A DNA stretch of 36,248 nt from JBIOJM01 sp044450785 (GTDB taxonomy: Bacteria > Planctomycetota > Planctomycetia > Isosphaerales > Isosphaeraceae): assembly GCA_044450785.1 (NCBI GenBank), contig JBIOJM010000063.1, positions 1 through 36,248 of the forward strand, in the 5' to 3' direction. A program made the position numbers and the translations under genes. Under the pieces are notes generated by a model that was given only the letters and a program-made list of their open reading frames with translations, was not told the DNA's origin and searched no databases. Positions 24,965 through 32,419 of this stretch are shown here, piece after piece. Numbering within the stretch: position 1 is the stretch's first letter; every line of letters begins with the position of its first letter.

Positions 24965-26830
24965 ATGAGGAATGCTGTGATTCTAGCCGGGTTCATCGCG
25001 ATCATTCCGGTCGCATGGGCGAATGATGATGCTCCCGAAACGCCGGCCGAGCAGTACCGCAGGCTGGCTGCCGAGTATGAGTCTGCCCTCAATTCGTCGT
25101 CCGGTCGACCCCGTATGGAGCAGGCGGGCCAATCCCGGGATGCGCCGGATCGGAGGCCCCATGACCCACGCGCCTATGCGACACGCTTCCTCAAACTGGC
25201 CGAGGATCATCCCGAGGGGCCGGCCGCCTTCGACGCCCTGACTTGGGTTCTCCGACATATCCGGAGTGGCCCCGAAGTGGAGAAGGCCATAAAGCGGCTC
25301 GGGGAGCAGCATGTCAAGAACGAAAAGCTGGGTGACGTCTGCGGTTTACTCATTCGATCGGCCCTCTCGGGGACGGGTGAGCTGTTGCTCCGCCGGATCC
25401 TCGAAGAGAGTCCCCACCGAGCAGTTCGAGAACAAGCGTGCCTCTGCCTCGCCTTCTACGAAACCCGCTTGGCCCAGGAAGCCCGGCGGCTCAGATCCGT
25501 CAAACCGGAACAAAGGGATCGCTGGATCAAGGCCCTCGGCCAAGCCCGAGTCGAGCAGCTCTTGAGGCTCGACCCCGCGAGCCTGAATCAACAGACCGAG
25601 CATTTGCTGCGGCGACTCCGCGACGAGGACGCGACGATCCTCCGTGGTGAGAAGATCCGGACGTTCCTCTTCCTCCTGTCTACGAATCATGCACCTGCTG
25701 CCGATTCGATCCTCCGCCGCATCCTCGAGATCAACCCCCATCGTGAAGTCCAGGAGGAGGCGCGCTGGGCCTTGGCCATTCACCAGGTGGAATCGGCTCG
25801 GCTGGCGGCGATGATCAGAACCGCCTCACCCGAGGCTCGTCGGCAGCTCGTGCAGGATTGGGGGCAGGACTGCGTTGCCCCGCTCGAGGGGACCGACCCG
25901 TCGATTCGGGCCGCAGAAGTCGAGCGGCTGTTGCTGCGGCTCGCGGACCACGCCGATGATCGAGCCCTACCCGACATCTCCTTCCACCTCATGGCGATTT
26001 ATACACGACTCCCAAACGGAGACTGGGCGGAGAGGGCCTACCACAGGAATGCTGAGCGGCTGCTCCGCCGGATCTCGGAAACCAACCCAGACCGCCGAGT
26101 TCGAGCGATGGCCTGTTTTTCACTGGCGAAGTACCAGGTCGGACTGGCTCAGGAGGTCGCCCGCCTGAAGCTCGCCCCGCGCCAGAGCGTCGTGTACTGG
26201 ATCGCACGATTGGGACGGGAACGCGCCGAGCAGCTCGGGGAACTCGATCCGGTGACCTTGAGCAAGGATGCCGAGCAGTTGCTGGAGCGCGTCGTCCACG
26301 ATTATGCCGATGTGCGTGATCCCGTTGCCTTCCGACCTTTGGGTCAACAGGCGGAATCGGCCCTGCTTGAGCTGCGCGGCCCGGCGATCGGCCAAACCGC
26401 GCCGGAGATCGCCGGTGATGACGTTGAAGGGAAGGCGATGAAGCTCAGCGACTATCGCGGCAAAGTCGTGCTCCTCAACTTCGGGTGCCACGAGACCTGC
26501 TCACCTTGCCGGGCGATGTATCCCTACGAGAAATCGCTGGTGAAGCGCCGCGCGGGCGAGCCATTCGCCCTGCTCGGATTCGACGTCGATGCGGATCGAA
26601 AAAAGCTTGAGCAGGCCATGAGGGCCGAGGGGATCACCTGGCGCTCCTGGTGGAAGAACGGCAATGGTCCGATTGCCAGCCGATGGATCTCGGAAGGGCT
26701 GCCGACGCTCTACCTCCTCGATCCCAAGGGCGTGATCCGTGCCAAGTATGTCGGATTTCCGGGAGAGGAGGTCCTTGATCACGCGATAGAGACCTTGCTC
26801 AAGGAGCATTCGGAAAGGGGTGGAGATTAA
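24965..26830 (+). CDS. Exported TlpA-like thioredoxin-domain protein with three internal repeats
   Basis: A 621-residue protein with a signal peptide (MRNAVILAGFIAIIPVAWA). The middle contains three copies of a helical unit of about 105-117 residues: LLLRRILEESPHRAVREQAC at 141, SILRRILEINPHREVQEEAR at 248, and RLLRRISETNPDRRVRAMAC at 365, each followed by a similar LAxxxxxxLAQEARRL helix and a later LGxxRxEQLxxLDP segment. The C-terminal AhpC/TSA-TlpA domain starts at about 474 (IGQTAPEIAGDD) and keeps a CxxC motif at Cys512-Cys515 in GCHETCSPCRAMYPYE, with cis-Pro in GLPTLYLLDP. It is probably a periplasmic thiol reductant or redox scaffold. GCTGAGG directly precedes the ATG. It is divergent from the ECF sigma operon. 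Confidence 0.87.
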   Translation: MRNAVILAGFIAIIPVAWANDDAPETPAEQYRRLAAEYESALNSSSGRPRMEQAGQSRDAPDRRPHDPRAYATRFLKLAEDHPEGPAAFDALTWVLRHIRSGPEVEKAIKRLGEQHVKNEKLGDVCGLLIRSALSGTGELLLRRILEESPHRAVREQACLCLAFYETRLAQEARRLRSVKPEQRDRWIKALGQARVEQLLRLDPASLNQQTEHLLRRLRDEDATILRGEKIRTFLFLLSTNHAPAADSILRRILEINPHREVQEEARWALAIHQVESARLAAMIRTASPEARRQLVQDWGQDCVAPLEGTDPSIRAAEVERLLLRLADHADDRALPDISFHLMAIYTRLPNGDWAERAYHRNAERLLRRISETNPDRRVRAMACFSLAKYQVGLAQEVARLKLAPRQSVVYWIARLGRERAEQLGELDPVTLSKDAEQLLERVVHDYADVRDPVAFRPLGQQAESALLELRGPAIGQTAPEIAGDDVEGKAMKLSDYRGKVVLLNFGCHETCSPCRAMYPYEKSLVKRRAGEPFALLGFDVDADRKKLEQAMRAEGITWRSWWKNGNGPIASRWISEGLPTLYLLDPKGVIRAKYVGFPGEEVLDHAIETLLKEHSERGGD

Positions 26831-26837
26831 TTGAATG

Positions 26838-27400
26838 TCACGTCGAACCGCCCACCCCTTCAAAGACGAGCAGGGATACCGCCTGCCGGGGCAGGGCGAA
26901 CCGGAGGGTGAGCTTGCCACTCTCGGGTCGCACCCATTCCAGGGAAGTCAGCAGCGAAAGGTGCGAGGACCGCTCCAGGCCGGCATACTGCTCGGGAGTC
27001 GGTTGCGGCGGTGCACCCATCCGCTTCCATTCCTCGAAAGCATTGCTGTGGTACTGGTCGATGCGGAAGTGTTGCAACAGGACGGGTCGATCGGAGTCGG
27101 GGACCTTGCTCACCGACAACTCGACCGCCGCCGCCGGCCCAGCGACGTCGGCGTTGTGATAGTGCCAGACCAAGACGCACAACTTGCCGTTTCGAAGACT
27201 GGCGAGCGCAGAGATGTCAGGCTTGCCCCGCACTCCCTCCTTGCGGATTCCCTCCAGGCCAACCTCATGTGAACTCTCGACGGCGAGCCGTTGCCCGCCC
27301 ATCATGCCGAACATGCGGAAGACATTCAGCACCGGCAAGGGGATGCCGTTGGTGGAGAGCACACGAAAAAATAGCGCCAGACCGGCCGCATCTCTCCGCT
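26838..27400 (-). pseudogene. C-terminal remnant of a GH39 beta-xylosidase
   Basis: The last 180 or so residues match the C-terminal part of glycoside hydrolase family 39 xylosidases: LSTNGIPLPVLNVFRMFGMM, KPDISALASLRNGKLCVLVW HYHN, the block RIDQYHSNAFEEWKRMG, PTPEQYAGLERSS and FALPRQAVSLLVFE. The catalytic TIM barrel with its two Glu residues is absent. The frame is open further upstream to 27878, but that part does not resemble the family and overlaps two small plus-strand genes, so it is a chance extension. It converges on the TlpA-like gene with 7 bases between stops. Confidence 0.75.
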
Positions 27401-27462
27401 CGACACCGGCGTTCAACCGACGATGATGGGACCGCAGGAAGAAGATCGGAGATGCTCGGGTC

Positions 27463-27630
27463 ATGGAGAGTCCCAAGGAGCGAGCGGAGATCATCAAGGC
27501 TCTGCGAGAACTGCTGGATCGCCTCTGCTCGCCAGACCTGACTCTGGGCGAGGCGAAATCCCTGCGGACCCAAGTGTTGATCCTCCTGGATCGGAATGAC
27601 CAGGGTGCGGAGACGAACCAATCAGCCTGA
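27463..27630 (+). CDS. Small hypothetical protein (55 aa)
   Basis: A 55-residue reading frame starting MESPKERAEIIKALRELLDR and continuing CSPDLTLGEAKSLRTQVLIL. It is predicted to be almost entirely helical and acidic/basic balanced, like a small adaptor or DNA-associated protein. I recall similar short proteins (LTLxEAKxLR motif) in planctomycetes, usually with a longer C-terminus, but could not verify this. GGAG lies 11 bases upstream of the ATG, slightly far. Function unknown. It precedes the 90-residue protein on the same strand. Confidence 0.55.
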   Translation: MESPKERAEIIKALRELLDRLCSPDLTLGEAKSLRTQVLILLDRNDQGAETNQSA

Positions 27631-27648
27631 TCAGGCACCGTTGCGGTC

Positions 27649-27702
27649 TTGCATCGACTCAGGAATCGGATATGCTTGCGGTGTCCGTGAATTCCTGGAC
27701 AC
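27649..27702 (+). promoter_or_regulatory. Possible sigma-70-like promoter with adjacent operator-like inverted repeat
   Basis: TTGCAT (27649-27654) and TATGCT (27671-27676) are spaced by 16 bases. Five bases later GTGTCC and GGACAC form a perfect 6-bp inverted repeat with a 10-base spacer (27681-27702) centred on GAATTC, where the transcription start would be expected. It would serve the 90-residue protein. The match is suggestive only. Confidence 0.35.
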
Positions 27703-27799
27703 AGAACGAAAGACCGCCGATGGTCCAATCTCTTGGCAATGGCGCCAGAGATTGAGACGTCACCATCGCCGAACTCAACGACGAGGCGGAGTGATCCCC

Positions 27800-28072
27800 G
27801 TGGAGAACGAAGGCAACGACATCGTCCCCCTTTTTCCCGTTTCGCCCGAAGGGGTTGCCCGTCTGACGCACTTGCCAACCGTCGAGGCGTCCATCCGTTA
27901 TTGGGAAGCGATCAGGCTCCATGCCTGGCAGGCAGGCGATGATTTTCTCGTTCAGCTCGCGACCGGTTTGAAGGAATCCTACGAAGAGGCGCGACAAGAA
28001 CTGACAAAGGCAGAGCAGTCCCAGGAAACGAAGACGGCTCGAACTTCTCGCCGGACTCGACTGCCGGATTGA
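27800..28072 (+). CDS. Small hypothetical protein (90 aa)
   Basis: A 90-residue protein beginning with GTG: VENEGNDIVPLFPVSPEGVA, then RLTHLPTVEASIRYWEAIRL and HAWQAGDDFLVQLATGLKES. The body is helical and hydrophilic, with a Lys/Thr/Arg-rich tail. No known domain. The frame is open further upstream, but GAGGCGGA nine bases before the GTG at 27800 supports this start (GTG at 27791 is the alternative). It converges with the DUF1501 gene; the two stops abut. Function unknown. Confidence 0.55.
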   Translation: MENEGNDIVPLFPVSPEGVARLTHLPTVEASIRYWEAIRLHAWQAGDDFLVQLATGLKESYEEARQELTKAEQSQETKTARTSRRTRLPD

Positions 28073-29509
28073 TCATGTCAACAGCCGCGTGAGGACCTTC
28101 GCGGGGTGGACGTCGGTGAGACGCTCGTCGCGTCCCTGTCGGGCGAAGTTGAGGCGCTGGAAGTCCAGGCCGAGCACGTGGAGAATCGTGGCGTGCAGGT
28201 CGGAGACGTGGCAGCGGTCGGCAACGGCGTGGTAGCCGAAGTCGTCGGTCGCGCCGTAGGTCTGCCCCCCTTGGATCCCACCGCCGGCGAGCCAGACGGA
28301 GAAGCCGTAGGGGTGATGGTCGCGGCCGTCCTTGCCCTGGGCGCCGGGGGTCCGGCCGAACTCACCGCCCCAGACGACCAAGGTCTGGTCGAGCAGACCA
28401 CGCTGCTTGAGATCAGTGAGCAGCCCGGCGATCGGCAGGTCGGTGTGTTCGCAGCACGAGCGGGTGCCGTTGGCATTGTCCGCGTGGGTGTCCCAGGGCT
28501 GCCCGGCCATGAAGAGCTGGACAAACCGGACGCCCCGCTCCACCAGCCGCCGCGCCATCAGGCAGCGGGTTCCGTAGGAGCGCGTGACCGGGTTATCGAG
28601 GCCGTAAAGCGTCTGCGTCCTCGTTGATTCCTGCGACAGGTCGAGCGCGTCGGTCGCTGAGAGCTGCATCCGCGCGGCGAGCTCGAAGCTGGCAATGCGG
28701 GCGTCGAGCTCGAGCTCCTCGGGGTGGCGGGTCTTGTGTTCGACGTTGAGTTGAGTGAGCAGTCTCAGCCGGCCGCGCTCGACGTCTGCGGGGCGAGAAG
28801 TGCGCGGCTTGAGGTTCAACACCGGCATCCCCAGGGCGCGGAACGGGGTGCCCTGGTACACGGGGGGGAGCCAGCCGTTCGACCAGTTGCGGATGCCGTC
28901 GACGGGCAGGCCCCGGGGTTCAGGCAGCACGACGTACGCCGGCAGTTCCTGATTCTCGGTGCCCAGCCCGTAGGCGACCCATGCGGGCAAGGTCGGCCGG
29001 CCGGCGACTGTCATGCCGGTGTGCATCGCCCAGATGGCCTGTTCGTGGTTGCGGTGCATGGTGAACATCGAGCGGACCACGGCGAGCTCATCCGCGTGCC
29101 GGGCAATGTGCGGGAGCGTCTCGGCAAACTCCAGGCCCGACCCGCCGTGCCGGGCGAACCGGTAGGGGCTGCGGAGCAGGTTGCCGGTGAGCTTCTCGTC
29201 GTCGACCACCTCCTTGGGAGGCGGCTGGCCGTCGAACTTGGTGAGCATCGGCTTGGGGTCGAACAGATCGACGTGGCTCGGGCCGCCGTGCATGAAGAGC
29301 TGGATGACCGCCTTCGCCCGCGCGGGGTGGTGCGAGGGGCGAGGCCGGACGTCGAACACCCCGTGACCGGTCACTCGTGCTTCGGCCCGCGCCGGCGATT
29401 CGCCCAAGAGCGCGGCCAGGACCATCCCGCCGAAGCCGCCGCCCAGGCGGGACAAGGCCTCGCGGCGGGTCGGCCCAAGAGGCATCGGGTCGTGCGATCG
29501 GGTCGGCAT
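28073..29509 (-). CDS. DUF1501 family protein (Tat-exported), operon partner
   Basis: A 478-residue protein with a twin-arginine signal after the start (GPTRREALSRLGGGFGGMVL, ending near SPARAEA). Core DUF1501 blocks follow: AVIQLFMHGGPSHVDLFDPK, RNHEQAIWAMHTGM, AWVAYGLGTENQELPAYVVL, RGVRFVQLFMAGQPWDTHAD, LVVWGGEFGRTPG and KDGRDHHPYGFSVWLAGGG. The C-terminus HVSDLHATILHVLGLDFQRL is typical. The ATG at 29509 is chosen because it lies just before the Tat region; the frame extends 11 codons upstream into the preceding gene. It follows the DUF1549/DUF1553 gene by 29 bases, the usual planctomycete operon. Confidence 0.92.
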   Translation of the reverse strand: MPTRSHDPMPLGPTRREALSRLGGGFGGMVLAALLGESPARAEARVTGHGVFDVRPRPSHHPARAKAVIQLFMHGGPSHVDLFDPKPMLTKFDGQPPPKEVVDDEKLTGNLLRSPYRFARHGGSGLEFAETLPHIARHADELAVVRSMFTMHRNHEQAIWAMHTGMTVAGRPTLPAWVAYGLGTENQELPAYVVLPEPRGLPVDGIRNWSNGWLPPVYQGTPFRALGMPVLNLKPRTSRPADVERGRLRLLTQLNVEHKTRHPEELELDARIASFELAARMQLSATDALDLSQESTRTQTLYGLDNPVTRSYGTRCLMARRLVERGVRFVQLFMAGQPWDTHADNANGTRSCCEHTDLPIAGLLTDLKQRGLLDQTLVVWGGEFGRTPGAQGKDGRDHHPYGFSVWLAGGGIQGGQTYGATDDFGYHAVADRCHVSDLHATILHVLGLDFQRLNFARQGRDERLTDVHPAKVLTRLLT

Positions 29510-29538
29510 GGGAAGGCCCCGGTTCGGGTCAATCAATC

Positions 29539-32160
29539 TCAATCGACGTACACAAACTCGTTGGAGCAGAGGAGCATCTGGCAGAGGTCGGCGAGCGCCA
29601 GGCGCCGGCCATGCTGGCGCTGGGCGGCCGTCGGTTCGGAATTCGGCCCGGCGAGGGACCGGGCGTGGTGCTGGGACTGGGTGGCGAGGAAGGCGTCGAG
29701 CGCCGACCGCTCAGGGTCGCTCGCCGGGCGGTTCAGACCGAGCCGGACGGCACGCCCGGCCGGGTCACCCGGTGCGTCCTTCACGACCCGCCCGGCGAAC
29801 GCCTCCGCCTGCTTCGTCAGGGCATCGCTGTTCAGAAGGTTCAGCGCCTGCGAGGCGACCGTCGAGACGCCGCGCCGGGTGCAGTTCGTCTCCATCACCG
29901 GCTGGTCGAACGACTGGAGGAGCGTGAGAGGCTGCGACCGGCGGACCTTGAGGTAGATCGACCGGCGCCGGCCCAAGTCGTCGTCCGGCGCGACGACCTC
30001 GCCGTCGCCCCGGACCACGAATGGCACGGGCGGCCCGAACATCCGTCCGTTCAGAACACCCGAGGTCGCGAGCATCGAGTCGCGGAGCGCCTCCGCCTCG
30101 AGCCGCCGCATCCGCTGCCGCCAGAGCAGTCGGTTCTCCGGATCGGCCTGCCTCGCCTTTGCGTGGGCCGGCGCCGCTGGGTCAATCCGGCTGGCCTGGC
30201 GGTAGGCCGTCGAAGTGAGGATCAGCCGGTGCATTGCCTTGACGCTCCAACCCCGCGCGACGAACTCGGTGGCCAGCCAGTCGAGCAGTTCGGGGTGGCT
30301 CGGGGCCGCGCCGGTGTTCCCGAAGTTGTCGGGCGTGGACACGATCCCCTCGCCGAAGTGGAGCAGCCAGATCCGGTTGACCATCACTCGCGAGGTCAGC
30401 GGGTGGCCGGGTTGGGTGAGCCAATTCGCGAATGCCAGCCGGCGGCCGCTGGTGGGTGCGTCTTTCGAGGGGCGCGACCAGGCGAACGGCCGCGGTGCGG
30501 CGAGCGCCCGGAGCACCCCCGGCCCGACCTCCGGGCCGGGCTGGGTGTAGTCGCCCCGCTTGAGGATCGGCGTCTTCGCTTCACCCGGCAGATCGTAAAA
30601 GGCGCGGATCTCGGGGAATGTCCGCTTGCCGGCTTGCAGGGCGGCGATCGCCGACGCGATTTGGGCGGCCTGAGCCTTGTAGTCGGGGTAGGTCGCTGTC
30701 AGCAGCGTGGGAACCTCGTTCTCGGGCGGATGGAGGTGCTTCGCGAACTTGCCCGCGAGGTACTTCTGGACCTCGGTCCGTTTGCCGGCCTCGGCCGCGA
30801 GCGCGTGGCGGGTGTCCTCGCGGATCGGCTCGGGGAGTTTGGCCAGCCGGTCGTTGAACAGGCGTGCGGCGAAGGTCGTCTTGAGTGACTGGGCCTTCGC
30901 GTTCAGTTCGGCCACCTTCGTGTCGATCTTGGCGTTGAACGCCTTGGCCTCGGCCTGCTGGACCGCCGTCGACTCATTCAGCTTGCGCTCGACCTGCGGC
31001 ACCCACTGCGCCGGGCGGTAGCCGCTCATGAAGACCGCCTGGACCTGGTAATACTCTTCCTGTGTGATCGGGTCGTACTTGTGCGTGTGGCATTTCGCGC
31101 ACTGGAGGGTCAGCCCCATCGTGGACGACGCCACGATCTTCATCGTGTCTTCGAGCGTCTGGTAGTAATACCCCGGTGCGTTCTTGATGTTGACGAAGTC
31201 GGGCCGGCTCGTGTCCGAGGCGCACCGCAGGTACCCGGTGGCGACCAGCGCCTCAACGACCTCGGGGCCGAGCGTCTTTTTCGTCCGGAACACGGACGGG
31301 TAATCGACAACCTCGTCGCCGGCGATCTGGAGCTGGAGGAACCGGTCGTACGGAGTATCCGCGTTGAACGAGCGGATCACGTAATCTCGATACCGCCAGG
31401 CGGCCGAGCGCTCGTAGTCGGCGTCGAGGATGCCCTCCGAGTCGGCGTACCCCGCGAGATCGAGCCAGTGCCGCCCCCAGCGCTCGCCGTATTGTGGACT
31501 TGCAAGCAGCGAGTCGATCAGCCGTTCCCAGGCGTCGGGCCGGTCGTCGGCGAGGAAAGCGTCGGTCTGCTCGGGCGATGGCGGCAGCCCGCAGAGGTCA
31601 AAATAGAGCCGCCGCACCAGCGTGAGCCGGCTCGCCTCGGGCGAGAAGCTCAGCCCCTTCGCCTCGAGCCGGGCGAGCAGGAAGGCGTCGACCGGGTTGC
31701 GGACTCTCTCGGCTCGCCCGGCCGCGGGGATTTGTGCCCGCTCCGGGGTCCGGAACGCCCAGAAGTTTGCAGCGGTGGTCGACGCGATTGCTCCGGCCTT
31801 CGTCTCGCCCGGCGCGCCGGCGTCGATCCAGGCGCGAAGGATGGCGACCTGAGCGTCGGTGAGCTTCGGGTTTTTGCCCGGCGGCATTACCTTCGAGGCG
31901 ACCTGCTCGACGATCAGGCTCTCGCCGCTCTTGCCGGGGACAAGCGCCGCGCCGGTGTCGCCCCCGTGGGTCATGGCGGCGACCGTGCGGAGATCGAGCC
32001 CGCCCTTCCGCGCCTCGGCCCCGTGACACTTGACGCAGTGGTCTCGCAAGATCGGCGCGACGTCCGTCTCGAACCGGGGCGGCGCGGCCCGAGACGGCGC
32101 GGCGATCAGCACCGCGAGCCCCAGGCTCAAGCCCGCGCCGACGAACCGGTGCCAGGCCAT
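29539..32160 (-). CDS. DUF1549/DUF1553 protein with planctomycete cytochrome-c domain
   Basis: An 873-residue exported protein. A signal peptide (MAWHRFVGAGLSLGLAVLIA) leads to a cytochrome-c-like domain with DHCVKCHGAEARKGGLDLRT and VMPPGKNPKLTD. DUF1549 follows (RRLYFDLCGLPPSPEQTDAF, YGERWGRHWLDLAGYADSEG), with a second CxxCH in LQCAKCHTHKYDPITQEEYY. A charged coiled-coil-like insert precedes DUF1553 (SRVMVNRIWLLHFGEGIVST, PSHPELLDWLATEF, ESLR-type C-terminus). It probably binds haem c outside the cytoplasm and works with the DUF1501 protein; the reaction is unknown. GGGAGG eight bases before the ATG at 32160 supports this start over an open extension of 52 codons. Confidence 0.92.
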   Translation of the reverse strand: MAWHRFVGAGLSLGLAVLIAAPSRAAPPRFETDVAPILRDHCVKCHGAEARKGGLDLRTVAAMTHGGDTGAALVPGKSGESLIVEQVASKVMPPGKNPKLTDAQVAILRAWIDAGAPGETKAGAIASTTAANFWAFRTPERAQIPAAGRAERVRNPVDAFLLARLEAKGLSFSPEASRLTLVRRLYFDLCGLPPSPEQTDAFLADDRPDAWERLIDSLLASPQYGERWGRHWLDLAGYADSEGILDADYERSAAWRYRDYVIRSFNADTPYDRFLQLQIAGDEVVDYPSVFRTKKTLGPEVVEALVATGYLRCASDTSRPDFVNIKNAPGYYYQTLEDTMKIVASSTMGLTLQCAKCHTHKYDPITQEEYYQVQAVFMSGYRPAQWVPQVERKLNESTAVQQAEAKAFNAKIDTKVAELNAKAQSLKTTFAARLFNDRLAKLPEPIREDTRHALAAEAGKRTEVQKYLAGKFAKHLHPPENEVPTLLTATYPDYKAQAAQIASAIAALQAGKRTFPEIRAFYDLPGEAKTPILKRGDYTQPGPEVGPGVLRALAAPRPFAWSRPSKDAPTSGRRLAFANWLTQPGHPLTSRVMVNRIWLLHFGEGIVSTPDNFGNTGAAPSHPELLDWLATEFVARGWSVKAMHRLILTSTAYRQASRIDPAAPAHAKARQADPENRLLWRQRMRRLEAEALRDSMLATSGVLNGRMFGPPVPFVVRGDGEVVAPDDDLGRRRSIYLKVRRSQPLTLLQSFDQPVMETNCTRRGVSTVASQALNLLNSDALTKQAEAFAGRVVKDAPGDPAGRAVRLGLNRPASDPERSALDAFLATQSQHHARSLAGPNSEPTAAQRQHGRRLALADLCQMLLCSNEFVYVD

Positions 32161-32419
32161 ACCCCACGCCTCCCGCCACGCCCCGGTTGTTTGCCGATTG
32201 TTACATTTTCCTCCAACAATCTCCATGCCTCCAATGATATCATCTGCCGGGGCTACGGTGTAGCGGCTTTCGCCAGGTCTGAGCCGACGTTGCCCGGTCT
32301 GCCCTGACCTTCGCACGGAGAGCCATAACGATTACCCTGGTAGTTCAAGCAAATCGTGCTGGGATGACGTTGCCGTTCCAGGCGTCGACGATCACCTCCA
32401 CGCAACGGAGAACTGACTG
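32161..32419. other. Divergent intergenic region
   Basis: The space between the divergent DUF1549/DUF1553 and PHP-like genes holds an operator-like inverted repeat at 32196-32221. No coding region is supported. Confidence 0.5.
32196..32221. promoter_or_regulatory. Operator-like inverted repeat upstream of the DUF1549/DUF1501 operon
   Basis: GATTGTT (32196-32202) and AACAATC (32215-32221) are exact inverted repeats with a 12-base spacer, centred about 48 bases before the DUF1549/DUF1553 start codon. The position suits a regulator-binding site or a 5'-leader hairpin. No regulator gene is adjacent. Confidence 0.35.

Noticed and set aside
27401..27878. N-terminal extension of the GH39 reading frame
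   Set aside because: No similarity to GH39 beyond about 27400, and it covers two plus-strand small genes with good sequence character.
29377..30888. Long plus-strand open frame of 503 codons
   Set aside because: It lies opposite the DUF1501 and DUF1549 genes, has Arg/Gly/Pro-rich sequence with no domain, and results from GC-rich third positions.
31081..32307. Long plus-strand open frame of 408 codons
   Set aside because: Antisense to the well-supported DUF1549/DUF1553 gene and without any family resemblance.
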